Shown here one piece after another: positions 27,882 through 35,852 of a DNA stretch of 64,000 nt. The DNA is taken from NCBI RefSeq assembly GCF_003353055.1, contig NZ_QKWJ01000009.1, forward strand, positions 1 through 64,000, written 5' to 3'. The stretch comes from Cupriavidus lacunae (GTDB lineage: Bacteria; Pseudomonadota; Gammaproteobacteria; Burkholderiales; Burkholderiaceae). How positions within the stretch are numbered: position 1 is the stretch's first letter; every line of letters starts with the position of its first letter. The notes beneath the pieces were generated by a model. That model made no database searches, was not told the origin of the DNA, and worked only from the letters and a program-made list of their open reading frames with translations. Made by a program: the position numbers and the translations under genes.

Positions 27882-28124
27882 CGTGGCGGCTTCTCGGAAC
27901 ACCGGACGCTTGCCTTGGCACGCTGTCCACTGGCTTGCCAAACGCTATGGAATGTGCGTATCCCTTCAAAGGAAAAATGATGTGCTTCACGGGTCCCGGC
28001 GAGCATCGCCGGCCCCGGGCACATGCCTGGTGCCATTTCACTATTCGGCCCGCACCTGAATGGGGATGAGCATGAATGCTCGCGAATGGCAGGATGGGGA
28101 TTTCGGGGAATGACGCCTACTTTC
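27882..28124. other. Gene-free spacer between the MFS operon promoter and the LysR gene
   Basis: No gene is visible here. The only structure is CCGGCGA-GCA-TCGCCGG at 27996-28012, a perfect 7-bp inverted repeat in a GC-rich setting without a T-run. It may act as a weak terminator for the LysR gene that ends at 28125. Confidence 0.4.
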
Positions 28125-29102
28125 CTACCCTTCAGCCGGAATGTTGTCCTTGTCCTTGAGCAGGCACTCCACGGTATGGAAGAACCGGCGTTTATCCGCG
28201 TCCGTGGAATGCTCTGACTCGCGGATCACCGCTATCGTCGCCTCGATAAAGCATTTCGCCGGCGCACTGAGCGGAACGCCGCGCCGGTAGGTAATCGTGA
28301 TTTCCGCATCGGCCAGCGCATCCCGGATCGGAAGCACACACAGCCCATCCTTTGCGACAAGCAGCTCTGCCATTGGCCATGGCATCAGGCTGAGCAGGTC
28401 GGTCCGGGCGATCAGGCTGTTTGCAACGGCACTCGAATGCGATATATGGATCCGGGGAGCGCAACGGTCGCAATACTCCTGGAACGCAGCCTGGAAGGCG
28501 CCGTCCTCACCCTTGTAGTTGCGGCTGAGGATCCAGCTGGCACCGGCAAGCTCCTGGAGCGAACGGCATGACGCCAAGGGATGCCCCGCCCGTGCCACCA
28601 CGGCGTATCCCGTCGAGAACAGCGACAGCTGATTGAACTCGGCGGGCGCTGGCGAATAAGACCGCCCGATCGACAGGTCCAGGGTACCGTCACGAAGCTT
28701 TGGCAAGGTCAGGGACGGAAAGCTCTCGAAAAATTCGAGCTGGGTCTCTGGCATCAGCGTCTGAAAGCGGGCAATGATCTCCCCCAGCAGTGTCATGCCA
28801 AGCCATGACGGCACTGCAACCTTGAGGGTTCGTTTACGCTGACTGACGAAGGCCTCCATTTCATCGCGAGCGCGTGCGATAGCCGCCATTGTGAAACGCG
28901 CATGCTCGAGCAGGACCTGGCCCGCTTGTGTCAGCGTGATTCCCGTGGTCTCGCGGACGATCAAGGTAACCCCCACCTCCTCTTCCAGCTCACGCACAGC
29001 TTTGGTGATTGCGGCTGGTGAGTAGTCCGTATTCCGGGCGGCATTTCGAATGCTGCCGCTATCGGCGATCGCAACCAATGCGCGAAACTGATGCAGCTTC
29101 AT
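28125..29102 (-). CDS. LysR-family transcriptional regulator
   Basis: This 325-aa regulator has an N-terminal winged helix (FRALVAIADSGSIRNAARNTDYSPAAITKAVRELEEEVG) and a two-lobed co-inducer domain (LKVAVPSWLGMTLLGEIIARF). ATG 29102 begins the canonical MKLHQFRAL; the longer frame is unlikely. It lies upstream of and co-directional with the MFS-M20 operon, so it is the obvious activator candidate acting at 27822-27844. The inducer is unknown. Confidence 0.88.
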   Translation of the reverse strand: MKLHQFRALVAIADSGSIRNAARNTDYSPAAITKAVRELEEEVGVTLIVRETTGITLTQAGQVLLEHARFTMAAIARARDEMEAFVSQRKRTLKVAVPSWLGMTLLGEIIARFQTLMPETQLEFFESFPSLTLPKLRDGTLDLSIGRSYSPAPAEFNQLSLFSTGYAVVARAGHPLASCRSLQELAGASWILSRNYKGEDGAFQAAFQEYCDRCAPRIHISHSSAVANSLIARTDLLSLMPWPMAELLVAKDGLCVLPIRDALADAEITITYRRGVPLSAPAKCFIEATIAVIRESEHSTDADKRRFFHTVECLLKDKDNIPAEG

Positions 29103-29135
29103 GATGAGGTATCTGTGTGATCGGGGGCGGGAATC

Positions 29136-29223
29136 GCGGCAACCAAAAGTGTACGCCAACACAACGGCTGACCCGCTGACGTCAGCGCCATACAGGGCGG
29201 CAACCAACAGTGAACGGCAACAC
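29136..29223 (+). repeat. Two direct 27-bp repeats, 61 bp apart (possible IS end remnant)
   Basis: Positions 29136-29162 and 29197-29223 share GCGGCAACCA-A/C-AAGTG-T/A-ACG and a common CAACAC end; a third copy is at 19831-19857. The pair lies immediately upstream of the LysR gene. Tandem sub-terminal repeats are a feature of IS21-type ends, but no transposase gene is present, so this would be a remnant. They could also be regulator sites. Confidence 0.5.
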
Positions 29224-29560
29224 CAATAGCGCTCGTCCGACCTTGCTCTCCACGCAGGCTTTTGTCGTCACCGTCCTGAGGTGCGCCGCCCGCCCGACAA
29301 GGCCAAAGAGCCTCCGAAGAGGCGCATTTGAACATTCATTTGAGCGATGGCAGGCGCACACCGATGCTTCGCCGCGCAATCAGCGGACGAAGGGCAATTT
29401 GGTGCACTGCCCGGAGAAGGTGTGGCCAGAAGGGGGATGGAGACAGGGCCGCAAGGGGGCCAGAACTGGCATGCGGCGACCACAACAAAGATACGACGGC
29501 AGCCGTCAAGCAGCGTCCGGACACGTGTGTCCCTCGCTCATGAGGGCGGCTTTCAGGGGA

Positions 29561-29650
29561 TCACGCCTCCGACACACAGCGACCGGCTGGCGTGACCTCG
29601 TCCTCGCTCAGCGCATCCCGCAGACGGAAATCGACGCTGCAGAAATTCGC
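29561..29650 (-). pseudogene. C-terminal remnant of a second intradiol ring-cleavage dioxygenase
   Basis: The minus strand encodes VDFRLRDALSEDEVTPAGR and then CVSEA-stop, matching FDFRLQDVLNEDEATPASR at the C-terminus of the intact dioxygenase at 31665-32579. Similarity stops about 30 residues from the end and the iron-site region is missing. An older duplicate of the dioxygenase gene must have been lost here. The surrounding 29224-29560 and 29651-29716 show no other recognisable gene. Confidence 0.65.
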
Positions 29651-29716
29651 TGCAGGCCGCTTTTGCCTGGCGCGCCGTGAGTCGGACAAGCAGCACGTTT
29701 GCATGTGCGGAAGTCG

Positions 29717-30322
29717 TTAAGGGTCGCGAAACGCAGCCAATGCAAGGCAACTCTGTTCGATGCCGACCAGTCTCGGATAGGTGGTAAGGTCAACTCCGAA
29801 CCGCCTTGCATTATTCAGCTGCGGAATCAGCCAGATATCTGCAGCCGAAGGTTCATTGGAGAAGCAAAACCTTGTGGTTCCGCCATGAACGAGATGCTCG
29901 CAAGTCGCCAATCCATCGGATATAGCGCGTCTGGCAATGACCGAAAAGGCTTCCGGTGGCGATCCGGCTTGGTCAAGCCATCGCGAAAGCCTTAGCCCCT
30001 GAAGCGGGTGAACATCGCAGCCAACGACACTAACGAACTCCAGAATTTTCACGCGACATGCCTGGGTCAGGCCAAGCAATACCGGCTTTGGAAATTTGGC
30101 ATCCAACCAAGCCATGATGGCAAGCGATTGCGTAATCACAAGCCCGTCATTCGTTATCAACGCCGGCACCAAGCCTTGCGGGTTAACGGAACGGTACTCA
30201 TGACTGAGCTGCTCACCAGCTGATAGGTCGACTTCTACAATATCAAGACTAGCGCCCTTCAGCGCAGTTGCGATCCGTACGCGTCGGCTTGCCGAGCTGT
30301 TTCGGAATGAGCATAGCTTCAT
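29717..30322 (-). CDS. GST-family isomerase, maleylacetoacetate/maleylpyruvate isomerase-like
   Basis: This 201-aa protein has the zeta-class GST thioredoxin domain: MKLCSFRNSSASRRVRIATALKG (Ser-rich GSH-binding box), NPQGLVPALI and ITQSLAIMAWLD. A helical domain follows (SAADIWLIPQLNNARRF). Such enzymes perform glutathione-dependent cis-trans isomerisation of maleyl ring-fission products. It is about ten residues shorter than typical zeta GSTs at the C-terminus. It closes the Rieske operon, 65 bp behind the porin, which fits a late isomerisation step; a general GST role cannot be excluded. Confidence 0.7.
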   Translation of the reverse strand: MKLCSFRNSSASRRVRIATALKGASLDIVEVDLSAGEQLSHEYRSVNPQGLVPALITNDGLVITQSLAIMAWLDAKFPKPVLLGLTQACRVKILEFVSVVGCDVHPLQGLRLSRWLDQAGSPPEAFSVIARRAISDGLATCEHLVHGGTTRFCFSNEPSAADIWLIPQLNNARRFGVDLTTYPRLVGIEQSCLALAAFRDP

Positions 30323-30387
30323 TAGTTGCGCAGCTCCGTTTTCAGTGAGGCTTCCATGCGTTCCGTGGAGCGGCGAGATCGCAGCGT

Positions 30388-31482
30388 CTAGAAGACGTGC
30401 TTGATGCCGATCATGGTGCCGAACTGATTGCCGCCGGGGACGGGATTGGAGCCGGTCTGCCCGCCGCTGACCGACGCGGCAAGCTGACCGCCGTTGTCGA
30501 TAAAGCCGGCAGTGGCGTACACCGAGGTGCGTTTGGAGAAAGCGTAGCTGCCGCGCAATGCGTACAGCATGGCCTTGTTGTCGCTGTGGTGGTACCTCTG
30601 GTAATAGACCTGGCCGGCGAGTGTGAACGCTGGCGTGATGTCATAGGCAGCGCCGGCATACCAGAGATCGCTACGCGGTGTCGGGCTGCTATCGTTATCG
30701 CGACGCAGCCAGCCCAGCCCTAGCTTGGTCTTCGCGAGAATCAAGTAGCCATTGAGCGACAGGCGATCGTCCGTGAAACTGCTTTTGGTCAGGCCGCCAA
30801 ACGCGCCGGGACCACCGCGCAGCGAATCGTAGGCCGCGGCAACGCCCCACCAGTCGGTGCTGTATTGCAGCAGGGCAGACCATTCCCGGCATGCCCGCGG
30901 ATCGGCCGCGTTCTCGCCAGCGCAATTGGCGCCGGAGGGACTCGGTCCGGCGTTGACCGTGTCGCGACCGAAGCTATAGGTTGCGCCCAACGTCAGCCCG
31001 CCAAACGTGCCCTTGTAGGAGATGGCGTTGTCGGCGCGCGTATTGGGGATATAGCTATCCAGTGAAGCGGACCCGTAGACGTTCGGTCCAAGGATGTCCG
31101 GATCGAGCATGGCCCAGAACAGCATGGTGTACTGCCGGCCGAACGCAACCTGGCCCCAGTTGCCCGACAGGCCTACCAGCGCTTGCCGGCCAAACAGGCG
31201 CCCACCCTGGTTGGACACGCCGGAATCCGGAGCGAAGCCGGACTCCAGCACAAATATGCTTTTCAGCCCCCCACCGAGGTCTTCGCTCCCCCGCATTCCC
31301 CACCGTGAGGGCACCGTCCCTGTCAGGCTTGGCATGCGGACCACGCTACTCTTGGGTGCGCCGATATTGTTCACGTACTCCACGCCGGTATCGACCACAC
31401 CGTAGATCGTGACCGATTGCGCGGCGGCCATCAGAGGGGCCGCCGAAAGAACAGCAAGTAACGTTCGCCCGTAGTTAGTCAA
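30388..31482 (-). CDS. General porin, second copy in the window
   Basis: This 364-aa outer-membrane porin has a signal peptide ending PLMAAAQS, then VTIYGVVDTGVEYV, SRWGMRGSEDLGGGLKSIFVLESGF and GRQALVGLSGNWGQVAFGRQ, the hallmark eyelet-region strands of beta-proteobacterial porins, and a C-terminal Phe (IGIKHVF). The start is TTG 31482, supported by AGGGA upstream and a correct signal peptide. It lies between the intradiol dioxygenase and the GST-type gene on the same strand. A porin at the end of a catabolic operon usually serves uptake of its substrate. Confidence 0.85.
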   Translation of the reverse strand: MTNYGRTLLAVLSAAPLMAAAQSVTIYGVVDTGVEYVNNIGAPKSSVVRMPSLTGTVPSRWGMRGSEDLGGGLKSIFVLESGFAPDSGVSNQGGRLFGRQALVGLSGNWGQVAFGRQYTMLFWAMLDPDILGPNVYGSASLDSYIPNTRADNAISYKGTFGGLTLGATYSFGRDTVNAGPSPSGANCAGENAADPRACREWSALLQYSTDWWGVAAAYDSLRGGPGAFGGLTKSSFTDDRLSLNGYLILAKTKLGLGWLRRDNDSSPTPRSDLWYAGAAYDITPAFTLAGQVYYQRYHHSDNKAMLYALRGSYAFSKRTSVYATAGFIDNGGQLAASVSGGQTGSNPVPGGNQFGTMIGIKHVF

Positions 31483-31540
31483 TTTGCGTTTCCCTGTTTC
31501 TCAGTGCTGTGGTCGATGCTTTGCGGAAGAGGACGACCCA

Positions 31541-31630
31541 CCGTCGTCCCCGCGAAAGCGGGGACCCTTGACCTCCTGGAGACGCTGGATTCCCGCTTAT
31601 GTGCTCCGAAGAGGTTTTAGCGGGAATGGC
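31541..31630. repeat. Double-hairpin intergenic repeat element
   Basis: GTCCCCGC-GAAA-GCGGGGAC (31546-31565) is followed by TTCCCGCT (31590-31597) pairing with AGCGGGAA (31619-31626). This two-stem layout with GTCGTCCCCGCGAAAGCGGG is common in intergenic REP/MITE-like repeats of proteobacteria. It lies between the porin and the dioxygenase and could attenuate or stabilise the operon mRNA. No second copy is in the window. Confidence 0.55.
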
Positions 31631-31664
31631 GGTAGCAGTTGAAGCGTTATCCGAATGGCATGAA

Positions 31665-32579
31665 TCACGCGGCCCTGGCGTAGCGGCTGGCGGGCGTGGC
31701 TTCGTCCTCGTTGAGCACGTCCTGCAAGCGGAAATCGAAGCGAACGCGGGTGAATGGCGCCTGCACACCGAGGGATTCATAGCCTGCCGCGCTCTGCACC
31801 GTTTCCAGCTCAACGACCAGCCCGTCGCGGGTGGCGAACGCAAAATCGTCATCCAGGAAGGTGTCGCCCGGAATATTGATCTGCGTGGTCAGGGCGCGCT
31901 TTGCGCCGCCAGAGACGAGGAAATGGATATGGGCCGGGCGGTTCCCGTGGCGGCCAAGCAGTGCGAAGAGTTCGGAGACCGGGCTGTTCGGCGGAATGGC
32001 GTATCCCGGCGGGAGGAAGCTGCGGAAACGGTAGGCGCCCTCGCCGTCGGTCTGGATGCGCCGGCGCAGGTTATAGTCCGGCTGATCCGGGTCGAAATGG
32101 GAATAGCGGCCCAGTTCGTTGCAATGCCAGACATCGACCACCGCGTTCGGGACAGGATTGCCCTGCACGTCGAGGACGCGGCCTTCCATCACCAGCGGTT
32201 GGCCCTTGCCTTCGTTGCCTTCATCGAGCTTCACCTCATGCTGGTGCAGCGGCGCGCCGGCAATATAGAGCGGGCCTTCGATCGCGCGCGGCGTGCCCAG
32301 CGCGCGCTGGGCCGCGCGGTCGGCCTCGTCCTCGCGAATATCGAGCAGCCGGTCGAAGCCCAGGCCGGCGGTAATGAGGCCGACCATGTCGGCCTGGCCC
32401 AGCCGGGTCAGCCACTTCGTTGCGGCCCAGAATTCGTCCGGCCTGACGTCGAATTCGTCGATGGTCTGGAACAGGTCGCTGACAATACGCGCGGTAATGG
32501 CGCGCACGCGTGCGTCGCCGGTTTCCACCTGACGGGTGTTCACCAGGTCGAGCAGTTGATGAATATCGAGTTCGGACAT
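31665..32579 (-). CDS. Intradiol ring-cleavage dioxygenase (catechol/hydroxyquinol 1,2-dioxygenase family)
   Basis: This 304-aa non-haem Fe(III) enzyme cleaves a catechol between the hydroxyls to a muconate. A helical dimerisation N-terminus is followed by the beta-sandwich with the four iron ligands in the expected context: GRYSHFD and PPGYAIP (tyrosines) and RPAHIHF (two histidines). ATG 32579 (MSELDIH) follows GGAGACAG. The gene sits 31 bp behind the asparaginase-like gene in the Rieske operon, so its diol probably comes from the Rieske oxygenase. No cycloisomerase or dienelactone hydrolase is nearby, so the downstream route differs from the classical catechol branch. Catechol versus substituted diols is undecided. 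Confidence 0.82.
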   Translation of the reverse strand: MSELDIHQLLDLVNTRQVETGDARVRAITARIVSDLFQTIDEFDVRPDEFWAATKWLTRLGQADMVGLITAGLGFDRLLDIREDEADRAAQRALGTPRAIEGPLYIAGAPLHQHEVKLDEGNEGKGQPLVMEGRVLDVQGNPVPNAVVDVWHCNELGRYSHFDPDQPDYNLRRRIQTDGEGAYRFRSFLPPGYAIPPNSPVSELFALLGRHGNRPAHIHFLVSGGAKRALTTQINIPGDTFLDDDFAFATRDGLVVELETVQSAAGYESLGVQAPFTRVRFDFRLQDVLNEDEATPASRYARAA

Positions 32580-32610
32580 CGCTGTCTCCTTATGTGTGTT
32601 GTGGGGCAAC

Positions 32611-33660
32611 TCAGTTCTCAAGCAGCCACTGCTGCAGCAACCCAGGATCGCGGGTCTGCGTCAGCGCCAGCATCAGCAAGATGCGCAGTTTCTGCGGCGA
32701 CAGGTCGCCACCCGCCAGCACACCGGCGGCGCGCAGGAACGCCTGCGGCGGCACCATGCCGCGCGACGCGCGGGTGGACTGGACCACGGTTGTTCCAGCG
32801 CGTACGGCATCGGCCAGGCCCTGTGCCTCGGCATTCGCCGGCCGGCCAGGCGGCAGTCCCGCGCTGACAAGGCCCGCGCAGCCGGCAGCCACCAGCGCAT
32901 CGATCGCGGTGCGGTCGGCGCCGGCATACGACATGACGATGTCCACGCGCGGCAATGCTTCAAGGTTCGCCAGGTCCAACGGGGGCAGGACCCGGCGCCG
33001 CACCGGCAGCCGCCGCATGGTCACGGCGCCGCTGGCCTCGACGCGGCCAAGCGGGCCGAACGGTGGCGCCTCGAAGGCATTGAGATCGAAGCTGGCGGCC
33101 TTGGTGACGTCCCGGGCGGCGAAGATATGCCCGTCCATCACGACCAGCACGCCGGCGCCGCGCGCCGCGCCGGACTGCGCCACCGCGAGTGCCGCCCGCA
33201 GGTTGGCCGGCACATCGCTGCCCGCCGTGTTCGCGGGGCGCTGCGCGCCTGTGATGACCACGGGCTGGTCGAGCGTGAGCGCCAGGTCGAGGAACCATGC
33301 CGTCTCTTCCAGCGTGGCGGTGCCGTGTGTGATCACAAAGCCGGCCAGGCCCGGATCGCGCCGCGCGGAGTCCTCGATCAGGCGCGCCAGCGCCAACCAG
33401 TCCGCCGGCGTGATGCCGGTACTGCCCAGCGCGCGGAACGGTACCGGCACCAGTTCGACCGCATCTGCCACATCTCCAAGGCTGCCGAGATCATCCAGCA
33501 ACTTCTCAATAGGGTGGACCACGCCACTCTCGCCGTATTCCACCCAGTCGAAGCGGTGCCGGGCGTGCATGGCAAAGGTACCGCCGGTGCCGATCACGGC
33601 GATGCGAGGCTGGGCGGTGTTGCCTGCGGACATGGCAATCGTGTCAGCGACAGCGTTCAT
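32611..33660 (-). CDS. Asparaginase-like amidohydrolase with altered substrate pocket
   Basis: This 349-aa protein has the bacterial asparaginase fold and catalytic core: Thr28 in IGTGGTFA, Tyr42 in the flexible loop, Thr114 in THGTATLEET and Lys187 in ARDVTK. In E. coli asparaginase II the substrate alpha-amino group is held by Gln59, Asp90 and Glu283. The matching positions here are Thr81, Ala115 (HGTAT instead of HGTDT) and no Glu in the last segment. The nucleophile machinery is therefore intact while recognition of an amino acid is lost. I infer hydrolysis of a dicarboxylic mono-amide such as maleamate or a substituted analogue. ATG 33660 overlaps the ferredoxin stop by ATGA, so it is coupled to the Rieske system. 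Confidence 0.75.
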   Translation of the reverse strand: MNAVADTIAMSAGNTAQPRIAVIGTGGTFAMHARHRFDWVEYGESGVVHPIEKLLDDLGSLGDVADAVELVPVPFRALGSTGITPADWLALARLIEDSARRDPGLAGFVITHGTATLEETAWFLDLALTLDQPVVITGAQRPANTAGSDVPANLRAALAVAQSGAARGAGVLVVMDGHIFAARDVTKAASFDLNAFEAPPFGPLGRVEASGAVTMRRLPVRRRVLPPLDLANLEALPRVDIVMSYAGADRTAIDALVAAGCAGLVSAGLPPGRPANAEAQGLADAVRAGTTVVQSTRASRGMVPPQAFLRAAGVLAGGDLSPQKLRILLMLALTQTRDPGLLQQWLLEN

Positions 33661-34031
33661 GACTTCTCCGGCGCGGCAACATAGACCACGCCGGCTTCGA
33701 CCTTCACCGCATGGCAACGGGCATCGCGGGTCAGCGGCGCACACATGGCTCGCCCGTTGCGCACATCGAACAGCCCGGCGTGCAGCGGGCATTCGATGCC
33801 ATGTCCGTCCATTTCGCCGTCCGACAGCAGCGCGTTGCCGTGTGTGCAGATGTCATCCAGCGCATAGACCGCTTCATCGACCTTGAACAGCCCGATGCGA
33901 TGGCCGTCGACATCCAGGCCATGGCAATCGCCGGCGGCAAACAAGGCACCGAGCTCGCCGGCGCGATACCAGCGGATGACGTTTTCGCGTGCCTGTGGTT
34001 CGCGGACCGGATTTGCTTCCTCGGCAATCAT
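33657..34031 (-). CDS. Rieske-type [2Fe-2S] ferredoxin
   Basis: This 124-aa electron carrier shuttles electrons from the FAD reductase to the oxygenase. The Rieske motif C-x-H...C-x2-H is complete (ICTHGNALLSDGEMDGHGIECPLHAG). ATG 34031 is chosen because GGAGG lies seven bases upstream; ATG 34046 is less likely. It lies between the SnoaL-like subunit (34 bp gap) and the amidase (4-bp overlap). With the reductase it makes a three-component (class II/III) electron chain. Confidence 0.85.
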   Translation of the reverse strand: MIAEEANPVREPQARENVIRWYRAGELGALFAAGDCHGLDVDGHRIGLFKVDEAVYALDDICTHGNALLSDGEMDGHGIECPLHAGLFDVRNGRAMCAPLTRDARCHAVKVEAGVVYVAAPEKS

Positions 34032-34065
34032 GTTGCTTCCTCCCAAATGTATTCAGGCGCGTGGC

Positions 34066-34620
34066 TCACACGTGCCGCGCCCGGTCTGCCATCCTGCTGT
34101 CCAACCCCGCCAGCGTCGCCACCAGCGGCATGGGGCCCTGCCCCAGCGATGTCATGTGGATTCCGGCAAAGCGCATGCGGCAGCAGCGCCAGTCGTCATC
34201 GGCGTCGCGACAGTAGTCCTCGTGCGTGGTAGCGGCGAGCAGGACGGCATCGTGGTTGTCTTCGCGCAAGGCCAGCTGCCAGAGGCGCCAGACGCCTTGC
34301 GCGCGATCGCCGTCGATATTGAGTTGCGGGCTGCCGTAGTAGTGCACCGCGAAGCACCAGGGCGATCGCTGGAACCAGTCATGCAGTTGTGACCGGCCGA
34401 CAAGCGAATCGCCGAATCCCCGCCCGCCTTCCCAGATGGCGTCCTCGGTGAAACACAGCGCCTGCTCCCACGCCACCTCGCGCATGGCGTCGTCCGCCAG
34501 GCGTGTGTAGTCGGGCCTGTACTTGGCATCGGCCAGGGAGGCATAGCGGGCCTTCAGGGCCCGGATCGCCTCGACGGCCTCAAGCCGCGCCAGCCGCTGT
34601 TCGGTGGTGGGTGCGCTCAT
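34066..34620 (-). CDS. SnoaL/NTF2-like protein, probable small subunit of the ring hydroxylase
   Basis: This 184-aa protein has the cone-shaped NTF2 fold seen in SnoaL-like enzymes and in the beta subunits of aromatic-ring hydroxylases: EQRLARLEAVEAIRALKARYASLAD, then GRSQLHDWFQRSPWCFAVHYYGSPQL and RLWQLALREDN. ATG 34620 overlaps the reductase stop by ATGA. In the Rieske operon a structural beta-subunit role is likely, but a stand-alone dehydratase or isomerase cannot be excluded since it is separated from the alpha gene by five genes. Confidence 0.65.
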   Translation of the reverse strand: MSAPTTEQRLARLEAVEAIRALKARYASLADAKYRPDYTRLADDAMREVAWEQALCFTEDAIWEGGRGFGDSLVGRSQLHDWFQRSPWCFAVHYYGSPQLNIDGDRAQGVWRLWQLALREDNHDAVLLAATTHEDYCRDADDDWRCCRMRFAGIHMTSLGQGPMPLVATLAGLDSRMADRARHV

Positions 34621-35852
34621 GACGCCAGCGCCTTGAGCGGGACCGCGGTGTCGGCGAGACGGCTCCGTTCGACCCGCGTGCCGTTGCGCACCAGCGCTTC
34701 GAGGTGCTTGCGGTCGCGCCCGTTGTTGATCAGGACACCGCCAACGACTTGCTCGCCGCGCAACAGCAGCATGGTGGCGGGATCCCCGGACACGCCGTGG
34801 CGCACGATGATCTCGTCGGCGTCGCCGGGTTGCCCGACAACCTGGATGTTGTGCCCGAACTGGTCGGTCCACATCCACGGGACCTCGACGTACGGCTCGG
34901 TACGGCCAAGGATGAAGCCGGCCACCGCTTGTGCCTGGTTCTCGGCATTGCGCCAGGTCTCCTGCCGCACGGCGCGCTGGTACAACGGGCTGTAGGTCAG
35001 CGCCACATCGCCGGCAGCAAAGCACCACGGCGCGATAGGACTGCGGCAATCCGCGCCCACCGGAACGCCATGCTCGTTGGCGATGCCGGTGCCCTGGAGG
35101 AAATCCACGTCGCTGTCGATGCCCACTGCCGCCAGCACGACATCCGCGGCCAGGGCCCAGCTATCGCCATCGCGCGCGACCTGGACACGCAGGGCGGTGC
35201 CGTCGCGCTCGATGCGGCTGACCTGCACGCCGGTCTCGATGCGCGTGCCGTTGCCCGTGTGCAAGCCATGCAGCCATTCCGAGGCCGCGGGCGGCAGGCA
35301 ACGCGCGAGAATGCGATGCCCTGCCTCGAGCACGGTCACGTCCGCCCCAAGCGCCGTGGCGCTGGCGGCCACTTCCATGCCGATCACGCCGGCCCCGACG
35401 ATCGCCACGCGCCGGCCGGGCGCAAGCATCTCGCGCAACGCAAGGCTGTCATCGATGGTGCGCAAGGTGACAACACCCGGAAGGTTCGCCCCCGGAATGT
35501 TGAGCGCACGCGCGCGCCCGCCGGTCGCAACGACCAGCCGGTCAAAGCCGATCGTGCTGCCGTCGCCCAGGGTCAACAGCCTGGCCTCGGCGTCCAGCGC
35601 GCTCGCGCGTCCGCGCACATGCTCGACCGCGCTGCCATCCATCCAGAAATCGGAAGGGCCCAGCACGAGCTCCGCCGCGGAGCGCTCGCCCTTGAGCAGC
35701 TCTTTCGACAATGCCGGCCGCTCGTACGGTGCGTGCGGCTCCTCTCCCACGAGGGTAAGGCGCTGGTCGTAGCCCAGCGCGCGCAAATGTTGTGCGACGC
35801 GCCCGCCGGCATGGCCAGCGCCCACGATGACGATGTGTTCGGGCGTGTTCAT
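34617..35852 (-). CDS. FAD-dependent ferredoxin reductase (BphA4/rubredoxin-reductase type)
   Basis: This 411-aa NADH:ferredoxin reductase has two Rossmann motifs, IVIVGAGHAGGRVAQHLR for FAD and VAIVGAGVIGMEVA for NADH, and the late FAD motif CFAAGDVAL. The C-terminal reductase domain carries WMWTDQFGHNIQVVG, where aromatic-Trp-Thr-Asp-Gln is family-typical. It supplies electrons to the Rieske ferredoxin at 33.7 kb. ATG 35852 overlaps the cupin stop by ATGA, and its own stop overlaps the SnoaL-like start. Confidence 0.88.
   Translation of the reverse strand: MNTPEHIVIVGAGHAGGRVAQHLRALGYDQRLTLVGEEPHAPYERPALSKELLKGERSAAELVLGPSDFWMDGSAVEHVRGRASALDAEARLLTLGDGSTIGFDRLVVATGGRARALNIPGANLPGVVTLRTIDDSLALREMLAPGRRVAIVGAGVIGMEVAASATALGADVTVLEAGHRILARCLPPAASEWLHGLHTGNGTRIETGVQVSRIERDGTALRVQVARDGDSWALAADVVLAAVGIDSDVDFLQGTGIANEHGVPVGADCRSPIAPWCFAAGDVALTYSPLYQRAVRQETWRNAENQAQAVAGFILGRTEPYVEVPWMWTDQFGHNIQVVGQPGDADEIIVRHGVSGDPATMLLLRGEQVVGGVLINNGRDRKHLEALVRNGTRVERSRLADTAVPLKALAS

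Noticed and set aside
32611-33660. Ordinary nutritional L-asparaginase
   Set aside because: The residues that bind the substrate amino group are replaced and the gene is coupled to a ferredoxin in an oxygenase operon.
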